From positions 366,753,001 to 366,817,000 of the forward strand of contig NC_092340.1 of assembly GCF_046630445.1 (NCBI RefSeq): 64,000 nucleotides of DNA. Direction: 5' to 3'. The notes under the pieces are model-generated. The model saw nothing but the letters and a program-made list of their open reading frames with translations. It was not told the DNA's origin and searched no databases. The stretch comes from Rutidosis leptorrhynchoides. Lineage: Eukaryota; Streptophyta; Magnoliopsida; Asterales; Asteraceae. Every line of letters starts with the position of its first letter. The stretch's first letter is position 1. Shown here one piece after another: positions 12,420 to 24,745 of the stretch. A program made the translations under genes and the position numbers.

Positions 12420-13931
12420 AGTACACAACCGATCACTATTAATTTTGTATTCTGTTTTTGTTCCAGTCCATAACCAACACCACTCAAATCACCATGATTA
12501 TCCTTCCACCACCTTTTTAGAACCAAACCACAATCAACTTCGAAAAACTACTACATGTAATTATCTGTTGTTTCTGTTGCACATGACTAAGAACGCCAAT
12601 CGTTTGCATCTATCTATGTCGTCTCCAAGGAGCACCACAACCACCACACCCGTAATCACCATGTCACCTCAACCATCGAGAACCCACCTTTTCCTCACCA
12701 TCGAAAATCAACAACCCACCACCATGAGTCACCATCCTCCACCATGATCAAATCGAACCACTCCAACACCATCAAAACCACACACCACTCTCTTCAATCC
12801 ACTAGAGCATAGATTGTTTCTGTTATTGTTTAAAGTTGTACACCATCAACAAGCAACCCCAACATCCATCGTGAATCACCAAGTAACAATCATCATTGAG
12901 ATTTTTTTTTATTTTCTCGTTACTACTGCTATTGTTGCTGTCTTGATATTCAATCACCTCCACCTCTCACCAATCACTGCAAATCGTTGTTGTTGTTTCT
13001 GTGGGAGTAAAACACAAAAAGGATGACGAGGTCGAGATTATTTAAAGAAATAAATAGAACCGTTCATACTCACAAGTTAAGGTGACAACATGGATTTAAA
13101 GTATTTATAATTCAAAGTTTCCTTTAAATTATGCAAGTGGGATTTAAATATAGATGAATGGCCGACCAGTGGTGAGGTGATGACATCGATTGAATTTTTT
13201 TTTACAAACCGAAACCCCACAAGTTCTAATAGCATCCAGCTATTTTTTTTTTACGAATTATATAATAAAGTCAATCACTTTGAGCCAGGAATTCGTTTTG
13301 GCTTTTGGACCGAGAATTTGTTTAAATTTTTGGACTGCCATTTATATGTTAATTGGGCCGTAGACTTGATTCTATCATTGGGTCGAAATCCAACTAATAT
13401 TTTCTGCTGGGCCGCTGTTTACTTTGTATTTTCTGTATAAACCACAAACTAAGATCTACGTGGTCATATACATTCGATATTGATGATGGATGCATAGTGC
13501 CGATAGAATGATGTGATAGCAATGAATATGATTAGGTATTATGATGATAATTGATTAGATTAGGAGGTTAATGATCATGATGATGAACAATGAACAAAAT
13601 GGCGGTGACGGGTATGATGAGAAAGAAGATGATGCTGTATGATGATGGTAATAACGATAAGATGATGAGGTTGGATAAATAAGATGAAGATTATGAAATG
13701 TTAATAAGCATGATTCTGTGATGCTGTGATGTTAAGAAGAAAAAGGAGTAAACATACGAATAAAATGGTTAAATAGGTTTACTCTGAGAATAAATTAAGA
13801 TAATTAGAAATAGAGGAATGGTTGGGTGTGTGTTAGGGAATCGAGAGGTAGCGGGTTCGAGTCCGAGCATTGGCAGAAACAGTTTTCTTTTTAGGGAAGA
13901 TTATGAATTCTTTTGAAGGTAGTATTAATTA

Positions 13932-14017
<86 letters not shown>

Positions 14018-15361
14018 CATTATTAGGTAGGTAAGTATTATTATTATCATTATTATTATTATTAGTAAAATCATTATTTTTGTAGTTATTATTATTAGCA
14101 TTCATTATTATTAAAATTAACATTTTTGTTAAAAAGTATTATTTTTATTAAAGTTATCATTTATACTAAAAGTATCATTTTTAACTTTATTATCATTATT
14201 ATTATTTTTATCATTACTAATATTATTTTAGTATTATTATAATTTTAACAAAACAAACGATATGTATATATATACAAAATATATATTTAATACATATAAC
14301 ATAACAGAACTTATATTTTTATTTATTTTAAATATATAAAATGAATATATGAAACATATAGGTTATTAATATAAAAATGATATAACTAATAAGTTTATAT
14401 ATATAAATTGTTCGATTACAATTATGTGTGTTAATATATATATATAAATGATATAGGTTCGTGAATCCGAGGCCAACCCTACACTTGTTCAATGCCGTTA
14501 TATGTATTTTTACTACAAAATACAATATAGTGAGTTTCATTTGCTCCCTTTTTAAATGCTTTTGCAATATATATTTTTGGGACTGAGAATACATGCGCTG
14601 TTTTTTATAAATGTTTGACGAAATAGACACAAGTACATGAAACTACATTGTATGGTTGGATTACTATACCGAATATCGCCCCTTCAAGTCTGGTAACCTA
14701 AGAATTAGGGAAATGACCCCTAATTGACGCGAATCCTAAAGATAGATCTATTGGGCCTAACGAACCCCATCCATTGTTGCGGATGCTTTAGTACTTCGAT
14801 GTTGTTTTATCATGTCCGAAGGATTTTCCGGAATGATAGGGGATATTCTTATATGCATATTGTTAATGTCGGTTACCAGGTGTTCACCATATGAATGATT
14901 TTTGTCTCTATGCATGGGACGTATATTTATGAGAACTGGAAATGAAATTCTTGTGGTCTATTAAAATGATGCAAATGATCGTTTATGATAAACTAATGAA
15001 CTCACCAACCTTTTGGTTGACACTTTAAAGCATGTTTATTCTCAGGTGTTAAAGAAATCTTCCGCTGTGCATTAGCTCAATTTAAGGATATTACTTGGAG
15101 TCATTCATGACATATTTCGAAAGACGTTGCATTCGAGTCGTTGAGTTCAGTAAAGATTATGATTAAGTAAATGACAGATTAGATCATTTATAGATGAATA
15201 TTATGAAATGGTATGCATGCCTGTCAACTTTCGATGAAATGAAAGTTTGTCTTTTAAAACGAATGCAATGTTTGTAAAATGTATCATATAGAGGTCATAT
15301 ACATCGCGATGTAATCATATGTTATTGTATTCGTTTTTATGGATTAGGACGGGTCTTTACA
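12420..15361 (+). repeat. LTR-like sequence of a second long-LTR family, 5' limit unclear
   Basis: The last kilobase shares the LTR 3' layout of the family at 56785-59539: GTGAGTTTCATTTGCTCC near 14532, CTGAGAATACATGC, CTCACCAACCTTTTGGTTGACAC near 15003, TCTTCCGCTGTGCATTAG, and ATGTATCATATAGAGGTCA near 15280. It ends GGACGGGTCTTTACA at 15361. Upstream lie GAT-rich and ATT-rich simple sequence and a polymerase III B-box-like GGTTCGAGTCC at about 13853. No TG start or matching 5-bp duplication was found, so it is probably a truncated or solo LTR. Short ORFs within 12445-13440 look like chance. Confidence 0.5.
13935..14013. repeat. (ATT)n microsatellite
   Basis: About 26 uninterrupted ATT units, followed by further imperfect ATT-rich sequence up to about 14230. 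A long ATT/AAT tract also occurs inside the LTRs at 35568-35642 and 57749-57818. Confidence 0.95.
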
Positions 15362-16738
15362 CATACCGAGACCAACACCTAACCACCACCGACCTCAAGA
15401 CGAAAGAAGGACCACCTACCTGTTTCAGGGCGAAAACCAACTAAGACCGTCAGAACACCGACGGCCTACCACCTAACCAACCGGATCTAACAAGATCCAA
15501 CAACCACCAGCAAACTCAGCATACAAGAGGGAGAAGAGAACAAGAACACCAGAAAAAGGCAGAAAAATCTAACCTATGCAAAGTTTGATTAGAGTTATTT
15601 ATTTAGACATTAATTATATCACGCATGATAAGACTAACTAGTAGCTAATCAAACAATTAAAAGTCAATCAATGATTGAGATCAATTTGGTTTAACTATTA
15701 AAAGGCTAATCCTTTTTATTTTATTTTTATTTTATTTTTATAATATAGTTCACTTTAATAAGAGAGGAGATTAGTATTGGTACCTCTTTTGATTCATTTC
15801 TTAGATCTTCACTAACTAAAGGGTTATTTTTTTTTTTCTGAATTTGTTTATATTTTCATTTGCATCTTAATGGGAATCGTGATTGATTCCATGTCATCTA
15901 AAAACATACTAATATTCAGATTAAGTGCCAGATTAAATGACAAAGAAGCAACCATTTTACTTACTGAATTTAGAGTTGTATAGAAAGATATCATTAAGTA
16001 AAAAATAAACAGGCCATAATAATACATCGAAAATAACAATATATCCCGATGAAACTTGTGAGTGACGGATCAAGATAACAAGGAATCAAATCCCTAATTT
16101 TATGAGGAGCTAAAAGCACAACTCACACTCGCTAATCTTACTCGTCGTCATAAACTATAAACTAATTAGAGTTGTTATTTGTGAAGTTAAAACTGAGCAA
16201 TCTTATCTTCAAATAAAAGCACTATTAATGGATCGTGTTCCATCCATCATTCTAGATCAATCGATAGAATCACATGCCTTTGGCCCGTCTTTTAACAGGA
16301 AAATACTAGTTTTTTTTTTTTAACTTTTTGCAACGGATAAATAATAAATGTATATTATTGGTAAGTGTGGAATAAAAGTTTAGGAATCATCTCTTATGTT
16401 AGTGTTCAATCACATTTTGAGAATGGTATAAGCTGACAAACAAACACATAGCTCTCAATTCATTATATAGGTTAAAAATTTGTCAAGAAAAATATATTCA
16501 ACATCTAACATGAAAGCTATGGTCTTGACAGGTCCTAACTTTCACTATCAATTCAGCCACCAATTTTTTTAATTAAAAAAAAACTAAAAAAGTTTACCTT
16601 AAGTTGACAAAAAAAAAAAAAAAAAACTCTATGTTTCCTTTTACTGTACGAAGATAAATCAAATCAAAGACCGCACGGATTATTCGTCTTTTAAAAACAA
16701 AAAAAAATATTTATGATAAGGTAATATTAAATATTTTT
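15362..16738. other. intergenic, no gene seen
   Basis: AT-rich sequence with A and T homopolymers (about 16310 and 16611). An ACC-rich stretch at 15362-15560 has no recognisable coding. Short ORFs here show no family resemblance. Confidence 0.6.
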
Positions 16739-18353
16739 GACAAAATTGCCAAATTCGTCTCCGTGTTTGACCATTTTCTTTTTGTTAGTCCCTCTTCCTC
16801 AAAATCATTTAAAATAGTCCCTAAACGCCATTTGCAATCCCAATTTCGTCCCTGCTTGAAATCTTTAATCCCAATTTAGTCCCTTGTGATAACTTCTGTA
16901 AACGTCCGTTTAAAGTTGCCGTTAGTGATAGCTTGTGCTAGTCACGTGATATTTAAAAATATACAAAATAAGCAGTCTGATAGATAGAACCCTAAATAAA
17001 AACTGAAAAAAGCTAGTACAATACATACAATTGACAAGCATGTATGTAGTAGAAATTTGTAACTCGCATTTCCTTATCTTTGTCCACATTTTTAATCCCA
17101 ATCCTTTCGTCAATTTAATCTCAAGAATCGAGTTGATTTCATCAGCTTATTGAAAGTTCATCCCCAATTCAAGAACCTTAAAAGAAATCACTATCATATC
17201 AAAAGTACCACGATTAAAACAGTATGAATTCCATGTTTGAGAGTTGGGACATGATAATATACCAATTGGTCATCGCACATAAATATAATATCTCTGGTAA
17301 CATATTATTATCTATATATCTAATAGAAAAAACACTGTAGCACTATTCACCAATAGTAACCAGGGGTATTTTCGTCATTTTACCTTTTTTTTGTGGTCTC
17401 CAACGATAAAAGAAGCAACTTTCGTAAAAGAACCAACCCTTCAATGTTACCAAAAGATGTCGAAAAAATTTATTTTTTACAAAAAAATCAACTAACTTTT
17501 TTTTTATTCCTTAACGATAAAAGTGACAACTTTCATAAAAGGAACAACCCTTCAATGCTACCAAAAGATGTCAAAAAACATTTTTTTTTACAAAATAGAT
17601 CAACTAACTTAAAAAAAAACCAACGCTAAAAGAAGCAACTTTCACAAAAGGAACAACCCTTCAATGTTAGATGTCGAAAAAAATTCTTTTTAAAAAATAG
17701 ATCAAGACTTTTTTTTTTAACTCGCATTCAAAACGGAGTCCCCGGCGCGAAGTGAGGGCTCCACAACTAGTTGTAATTTAAATTGCTGAAACCTTATACA
17801 TTGGTTTTCCAAGAAATGGCTACATATTTGATTATATATGGAGGCCAGGAGGCATATTAGTGGATATGTGTGTGTATGTTATTTAATGCCAAGATAGATT
17901 ACGTGATTTTGTGTTAATGAGGAATTGTTCTTCGGCTCTCAAGTTCAATAAGAAAATTGGCAGTCCCTGTTTTTGCTTTCTCTATTAAACGTTCGAGCTC
18001 CATATCCTTCCCTGAGAATTAAAATGGCATATTAAAGTAGTTACCAAACGTTTACAGAAGTTAATCTGGGAATTTACGTGAGTTAAATTGAACTGAATTA
18101 GGGTTGTGTATCTATTAGACTGTTTATTTTGTATGTTTTTAAATATCACGTGACTAGCACAAGCGATCACTAACGGCAACTTTAAACGGACGTTTATAGA
18201 AGTTATCACAAGGGACTAAATTGGGATCGAAGATTTCAAGCAGGGACGAAATTGGGATTGCAAATGGCATTTAGGGACTATTTTAAATGATTTTGATTGA
18301 GAGGTATTAAAAAAAAAATGGTTAAACACAGGGATGAATTTGACAATTTTGTC
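16739..18353. mobile_element. Mutator-like non-autonomous element with about 240-bp inverted ends
   Basis: The left end starts GACAAAATTGCCAAATTC and the right end is its diverged reverse complement, ending GAATTTGACAATTTTGTC. The match continues through the GTCCCT, CCCAATTT and ATATCACGTGACTAGCAC blocks for about 240 bp on each side. Flanks AATATTTTT (16730-16738) and GATATTTTT (18354-18362) agree at 8 of 9 bases, as expected for the 9-bp Mutator duplication. The interior shows no transposase. It contains a small Helitron (17311-17770). Confidence 0.8.
17311..17770 (+). mobile_element. small non-autonomous Helitron
   Basis: Begins TCTATATATCTAATAG after an A. Ends with a GC-rich imperfect hairpin (about 17736-17762, GGAGTCCCC..GAGGGCTCC) and then CTAG before a T, the usual A/T insertion site and CTRR terminus of Helitrons. 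The inside is built from three imperfect repeats of about 110 bp, each with AAAAGAAGCAACTTTC-type and CCCTTCAATGTTA sequences (about 17397, 17512 and 17622). No RepHel is encoded. It lies inside the Mutator-like element. Confidence 0.65.
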
Positions 18354-18380
18354 GATATTTTTTAATGATAAACTTCGTTT

Positions 18381-18510
18381 TAAAAAAGGGGATGATTTTC
18401 ACACACTGTTTTTGATCCTCACACACCCTTTTACCCTATTATTAGGGAGGAGTTCAAGTAAATTAGTGTGTAAGGATCAAAATACAGTGTGTGAGAATCA
18501 TCTCCCTTTA
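18381..18510. mobile_element. fold-back MITE in the promoter of gene 1
   Basis: The 130-bp sequence is nearly all inverted repeat. The left arm reads GGGGATGATTTTCACACACTG and the right arm, reverse complemented, reads AGGGAGATGATTCTCACACA. It ends 270 bp upstream of the start codon of the GTD-binding gene, so a transcript or regulatory effect is possible. Family unknown. Confidence 0.65.
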
Positions 18511-18780
18511 GAAAATAGTAACAGAATGACCAAACGGGAAGCCGTTGTCACGAAATTTACAGGATATGAATCGCACGTGCCTCGTTGATAACATGCTTCG
18601 TGTTTCACTCTCAAACAAAATCATCATTTTCACATATAATCACAAAAAAAATCATTCCTTTTTGCATACGGGGTTCGTTTTCTTGATACCGTCTTTTCAA
18701 GAATCAAACTGGGTTGTGTGTATGCAATAAAGTAACCATTTTTATTCCACCAAATCATCAACGAAACAAAACCCTAGAAG

Positions 18781-21700
18781 ATGGTGATGATGAACAGGCG
18801 TTTCTGGACAATTAATAGTTTGGTTGGTGCATTTCTTGATCTTTACATTGCATTTTTCTTACTTTTTGGATCAACAATCGCTTTAATTTCTATTAGATTT
18901 CTGGGTTTATTTGGTTTAAGCTTACCTAGTGCTTATAATCCTGAAAACCCTAATTCTGAATTCAAATCTTTATTAGTTGATTACCCAACTGATAAGATCT
19001 CTGCTGTTCAATACTCTGTTACTAGAAAGTTCCCTTTTGATTCTGTTTTCTATAGAGTTAATGAAAGTAATGGTTTAAATTTGGAAAGTAATAATAGTAC
19101 TGTTATTGGTAATGGTATTGTTAATGATGAGTTTAGGGAATTAGAAGGTGAGGAATCATGTAGTTCGAAATCGAATGCTCGAAAACTTGCTGTAAATGAA
19201 ACCGATGATTCTCATAGTAGGATCGAAAAGCAAAAAGATAAGGGAATTGATGTGAAAGGAAAAGGGGGTTTCAGTTATAGATTAAGAGGCAGTTTTCGAC
19301 GTAGAAGAAAGGGTAGTCTTGATAGTGGTAGACACTCTTCTGTATCGTCTTCAACGAATTGGGTTACTTGTGTTGATCAACAAAGCAATAATGAGAATGA
19401 AACTGGAGATGGATTTCAAGAAAGTTGTAATTGTGAGTATTTTTTAATATTTTTTAGTTTGCTTATATAAACTGCTTATTTGCTTAGTGTGTTATTAAAT
19501 GCATAAACGCTTTTGAGCGTTTTATTGAAGAATTTGGCACCTGTGCTTATTTGCTTATTTTAGGCAGAATAGGTAGTTTTCAATAACTAGTTTGAGATTT
19601 TACTATATTAAATTCATTATTCTAGATGGATTGAAAATTACAAATTTTTCTTTATAATGAAGTTTTTTTTTTTGGTTAGTGGCCACAAAGGGTATATTTT
19701 TTGGCCCCCAAGATTCGAACTTTTAGTTATATTCACCCATAAAGGCCAAGTCTTTACCCTTGTAATGAAGTTCATAAGTTGTTTTTGGTAAAGTTGATTA
19801 TCTGCTTTAGCATAAGCAGATAACTAAGCAATCCCAACTGTCTCTTTTTCAATTTTTCATTAATTTTCTGGTATTCATGTTTAATTCTGTTGTGCTATTG
19901 GTTTTAGACGAGGGAGATGCTTCTATTGGAGTGGAGTTTGATAGCCCTAGTGATATTCTAAAACGGATTCCAGTTGACGAAGCTGATAAAGACAAACTGA
20001 TCGTTATATTAAAACGAGAATTGGAAGAATCACATGCTATTCGCGCAGCGCTTTACGTTGAACTTGATAAGGAAAGAAACGCTGCTGCAACTGCTGCTGA
20101 CGAAGCAATGTCTATGATTCTTCGTTTACAAGAAGAAAAGGCATCAATAGAAATGGAGTCGCATCAATATCAAAGAATGATCGAAGAGAAATCGGCTTAT
20201 GATGAAGAAGAAATGAATATTTTGAAAGAAATTGTGTTAAGAAGAGAACGGGAAAAACATTTTTTGGAAAAGGAAGTTGAAGCATATAGGATGATGGTTC
20301 ATGTTGAAAACGATCAATTTAGTAATCAAGATTCAACTGAAGATCCCGACTTGATGTTACATCGACTCAGCATGAACGTTTCCAACACGAAAGATTCGAA
20401 CTTGTTTGAAGATGTTTACTTTTTAAAACAAGAGGAACCGGAAAAAACGATAGCCATTGTCGGGGAAGAAAAAGTTTTGGATACAGGAAAAGTTTTAGAT
20501 ACAGAAAAAGTTTTAGATGCAGAGTCACGTATATATGATGTTCATGTGATTGACCATGACCCAAAGTCAAGTGAAAAGTCCAAGGGAAATAAAAAGCAAA
20601 GTCGGAATGGTTCAGAGACTAGTAGTATGGGGTTGCCACCTGTCATCCCGAGGAGTAGTTTGAGAAGGTATTCCACGTCAGCATTGGATAATGAACGAAC
20701 CAAACTTGATACTGAAGTTGAGTGTCTTAGGGAAAAGTTGAGGGTTGTTCAAGAAGGAAGAGAAAAACTTAACGTTGTTGTCGATAATCGTGAAAAAGAA
20801 AGCTTACAATTGCAGCTGTTGGAAGATATAGCAAGTCAACTTCAAGAGATTCGAATGTTGACTGAACCACGAACGGTTCGTCAAGCTTCTCTCCCTCTTC
20901 CATCATCTAAGGTGCCAAAAATTTGACTTTTTGTCTGTTGACTTGATTTTATTATTTGCATATGCATGAATACATACTGGTATGAATGTTTATTGGACAC
21001 AAGTTTGTGTAAAAAGCTCTTTTAGGTTTTGAATATCAACGTAGTTCTGGACCTTCTGGTGTGTAAATTTCTAGCTTTTTAGGAAATTGAATTATAGTAT
21101 CATCTGGTAATGTGCTATGTTTACGTCTCACATGATAATCTTGCAATTTGTGACATATCATTACAATGGAGTAGGATTGATTAGGAAATGTTGTTGAAAT
21201 TCCCTAATTTGCCTCTGCTCACATTAAAATATATGTTGGTATTTATTGGCTTTTGGTAGTTTAGAGTTTAGACTAATATGCATGCATAGTAAGTAAAAGC
21301 ATGATAAGGGTTGATCTTAAGTAAGCATTAAATATCAAGAATGGTCCCTGTGGTTTGTATCAGAAATCACCTGAACTATTTTTTCGTCAAGGATTGTCAT
21401 GGTCTCTGTGATTTGCATTTGAATAACTGATGGTCCCCGTGGTTTGCATTTTGAATCACCTATGGTCCTTGTGGTTTGCATTTTTTCGTCAAAGATGGTC
21501 CCTGAGATATGCACTATAGGGAGCATCGGTGATTCAAAATGCAAAGCACGGGGACCATTCTTGATATTTTTTTGTATATTGAATATGTGATCATTATATG
21601 GTTTCTTCCCTTATTGGTTTAAGATTAATTTAAATATTAATATTATACAGAAAAAGTAACACACAATCCTTAATTAGAATTTTTGGATCATGGTATGCTT

Positions 21701-21965
21701 TTCATGAGGATATCACCTCAAAAAAGATGCTAGTATTACAAATGTATTCGAGTCTATGATACTTAATATGCTTTATGGTTGTGAATTTTAACCATTGTAC
21801 ACATTGTTTGTATGTGTGTTATATTTTTTATTTCTTTTTTACTTTAATTGAGCATATAGTAAATATCATAATGAAGATTTGAGGAAAACAATCGTAATTT
21901 TGCAGATTTCGACCAAGAAAAGGAGATGTCGAAGTGCTTCTTTAGGACACGCAAATAGCTCCTGA
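18781..21965 (+). CDS. GTD-binding (DUF593) myosin-binding-type membrane protein
   Basis: Three exons: 18781-19432, 19908-20911 and 21906-21965. Junctions are GT-AG and keep frame, giving 571 residues. Residues about 10-48 form an N-terminal hydrophobic anchor (FLDLYIAFFLLFGSTIALIS). Residues 100-215 are polar and basic. Residues about 245-345 are the coiled-coil GTD-binding domain (KDKLIVILKRELEESHAIRA, then a DEAMSMILRLQEEKASIEME heptad pattern). A second coiled coil (NERTKLDTEVECLREKLR) precedes a basic tail. Family knowledge: such proteins bind the globular tails of class XI myosins and sit on vesicles or endomembranes as myosin receptors. Three VLDxEK-like repeats lie at about residues 410-428. 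The start is the first ATG after a leader, and two more ATGs follow within four codons. Intron 1 holds a SINE and intron 2 a MITE. The exact paralogue is unresolved. Confidence 0.92.
19663..19762 (-). mobile_element. tRNA-type SINE in intron 1 of gene 1
   Basis: On the minus strand about 90 bp carry the polymerase III B-box-like GTTCGAATCTTGGGG and end in an A run (T run at 19663-19673 on the plus strand). The direct repeat TAATGAAG flanks it at 19655-19662 and 19763-19770, the mark of target-primed insertion. It is short for a plant SINE. Confidence 0.7.
21331..21568. mobile_element. inverted-repeat MITE in intron 2 of gene 1
   Basis: The left end AATATCAAGAATGGTCCCTG and the right end (reverse complement AATATCAAGAATGGTCCCCG) form inverted ends of about 45 bp. 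The inside contains four or five further GATGGTCCYYGTGGTTTGCAT-like units. No clear duplication is visible. Confidence 0.7.
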
Positions 21966-24490
21966 ATTGATTAGTGAGATTTTGAAAGGTTTGAAGAACA
22001 GAGGAACAGAACAGAAGGATGTTAAAACTTAGTAGATTTGGTTTATTAATGTTTGTTATGTCTATATCTTGTGAATATTAGATTTGTTGCAGTGGGCATG
22101 TCTTGCATAAAACCCTTTTGTAAAGGGCCCAGGTTTGGCTATGAAAATGATTAGAATGATAAAAAGGTTATTTGTATTCTTATTCTGTATCTGTTTTCTT
22201 CGAGTCTGATCTTTGACTTTCAAAAGTCAAAGTCTAATGCTGTGAATCACATCTATTGCCATGTGATATGTGCATAAGGAAATCTGAGTATCAATAGTGT
22301 TGCAAAAGATGTGCTCCGTAATTCTAAAGGGTGAAAAAAAATGTCTTGCTATTTTTTTTTTTCACGTTTGTTTTATATACGCTATACTTTTCATGTTTCT
22401 ACTCATCCTCTTAAGTCTCAATCATGATCAAGACAAGGATCAGCTTGATTTTTGGTGGGTTAGGGAATAGCAATTTTCATCCTTAATAAATTAAATATTA
22501 TACTAATTATTTTTCCAACTAGTTAAGTGACATATTTTTATAATGCAAGTAATTATTAGATAAAGGAAGATGATACTTGCACCAATTCTAACCAAGCGTG
22601 AAAATACTCCGTGAGATGAGCTGGAATACATGTGACAGAAAGTTACAAAAATTAAAGCAGCGTGAGGCATTGATGGAAGAAGGCGTTAGTCGGGTAGGTG
22701 ACGTAATCAGATGGCGGCGTGAGTCAGTAAACGACCAATCAGATTCTAGGACCCAATTTAATAAATATATATTATTATTATTATTAATTTTTTTTCTTTT
22801 TTCCTACTCAATTTCCAATCATATTTTACCACATCTCACCACAAATTTATACACTCAAATTTGACACTTCCTCTTTATTTAACTTCACTTCGTGACCTTG
22901 CCGCATCATTCAAAAAAGTACCATTTGACTACAGGTCACCGCAAGGGTTAGAAATGGTCTTACAATATCATTTTATATAAGGCCGTTTCAACAAGTGAAA
23001 ATAACTTATAAAAATATCGTATAAGGCAAGGTAAAAAAAAGGGTTTGACCACCGTAAAAAATGACATGAACCTTGATACAATAAACGATCGTTGAACCTT
23101 TATAATATAGTATATTTTTTTTGTTAACTTTGATTAGTAAGTATTTGAATTACTAATAACATGGAAGATTTTAGTGATTTTTTACACAACGCAATTATTA
23201 ACGCATCTATTGAAATTTATGTTGTTGAGAAAGTTAAAGTTTATTATGTTATTAGTAGTTAAAACCTGACAGGGTAGTGATAATAACCCCTCCTGGAAAG
23301 TACGATGTCTATATTGGTGGACGAGATAGTTCTATATTGGAATTTTGTTTCAAAATATACGGTTGAAACGTTATTTGAAATACTATCTGGAAAAAAACCA
23401 GGAGATCCATTCTATTTATAAGTTTGAAACGCTATCCGTAATTGGTCCAATTTCCTTGAGATCACAACCCGCACAAGTCACCATGGCGGCTACTAACATG
23501 ATCACCCCTCAAGAACGCTTGTGATGCCTCGTCAAACGTGATGTCTTCATCGAAATCTTGCAAATCCATAAAAACACTCTTCTTCGCCACTTTCGTCATG
23601 AATTTTCTTTGGCGTCTCCGCAACCTTGACACCATCACCCTTGGACGCCACCACCAAAGATTTACCTTTTTGACATTGTTCCACTCGACCCGATAAGAAA
23701 CTTTACTTCCCTTTCGAAGACACGGGAATGGCTTATTGCCACCAACCTCGCCACTTATATCCTCGACCAACAGATCATGCACGTTTGCCACGTTTACCTT
23801 TGGATATGAGGGACCACAAACTTCACTCCAACATATTCAAACCAATAGACAACAAACCAACTTTAATGTCAAGACACAACACCCAAATTAACACATCATC
23901 TTCACCTCCATCGAGACCCTTCGAACTAGCCAATCAGTCGACTCACCATCAGCTCCACATCTTTCTTGAACCTTCGAACCGCCAGACCTGCAACCTCCAA
24001 AAAAATCAAACCCGATACAACCACACACCCCAAACATATTCAACAACTCAAAGAGCCACCCCTTATTCACTGAGTGCATTTTGAATTGAGTAAAACGTCG
24101 ATGTCAGAATTTCACCACTCGGACCCCCACATGAATCGTATAAAACGTCATAGTCCCAAAATCCACCGAGATACTTACCTCATTAACCCAAACTAGACCT
24201 ACTCATTTTCGTCTCGACTAAATCGTAAATACATGATAAAAGCATTTTTTAACGGTAATATCGGCATCACCCAAATGAGACTTAACCACCTTCACTGTCA
24301 TATGTCACTTACACACACGTTAGGAGGAAAACTAAATCGCAACAACTCTGACAATACAACTGAAGGTTGGGAAAACCTCCTGCGAGAAGCTAATTGCTGA
24401 CAATACCAATTAAATCCAGATTCGTGAAATCGAATATGCGCCTACTCGACCCCCGTTGGCTACATATTAAAAACACAATTTCATCTCTGC
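21966..24490. other. 3' UTR of gene 1, then intergenic sequence
   Basis: The 3' UTR probably extends to about 22200. After that I see AT-rich sequence, a short ATT run near 22770 and no convincing gene. A minus-strand open stretch of 109 codons at 23462-23791, opposite a proline/histidine-rich plus-strand frame, matches no family I know. It could be part of a decayed repeat. Confidence 0.5.
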
Positions 24491-24525
24491 CATGAAGTAT
24501 CCACCCATGACACATTTCTCATATC

Positions 24526-24526
<1 letters not shown>

Positions 24527-24557
<31 letters not shown>

Positions 24558-24745
24558 GAGAGAAAAGGGGGGGGGGGGGGGGTAAAGGGGAGGGAGTTTT
24601 ACTTGGCCGTGCTCTTGGATCGGTTTCAAGGTTTCCTCCCGGGCAGCGATGGGGGCGGGGTTATTATCGCTGCATCGGCATAGTCGAAACAGGAGATGAT
24701 CGCAACGGGTGGTTAGTCTCTCTCGGGTAATTCCAATCACTGTTA
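24527..24745 (-). other. retroposon-like sequence with poly(A) and poly(C) tract
   Basis: The plus strand shows 30 T (24527-24556), then GGAGAGAAAA, then 16 G in a row, then about 150 bp of GC-richer sequence than its surroundings. On the minus strand this is a body ending in C(16) and A(30), which resembles a retroposed RNA. I found no flanking duplication and no RNA polymerase III boxes. Confidence 0.35.

Noticed and set aside
12445-13440. Histidine/threonine/proline-rich open frames
   Set aside because: Low-complexity ACC/CAT-rich DNA in LTR-like sequence, with no domain or conserved start.
13825-13880. tRNA gene suggested by GGTTCGAGTCC
   Set aside because: Only a B-box-like word is present. 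No acceptor stem, A box or cloverleaf could be found.
15848-16039. Hydrophobic 63-codon minus-strand frame
   Set aside because: AT-rich composition explains it, and no conserved motif was found.
23462-24084. Overlapping 109- and 118-codon frames as a host gene
   Set aside because: No known domain, no splice context, and opposite-strand frames are equally open. Left as unassigned.
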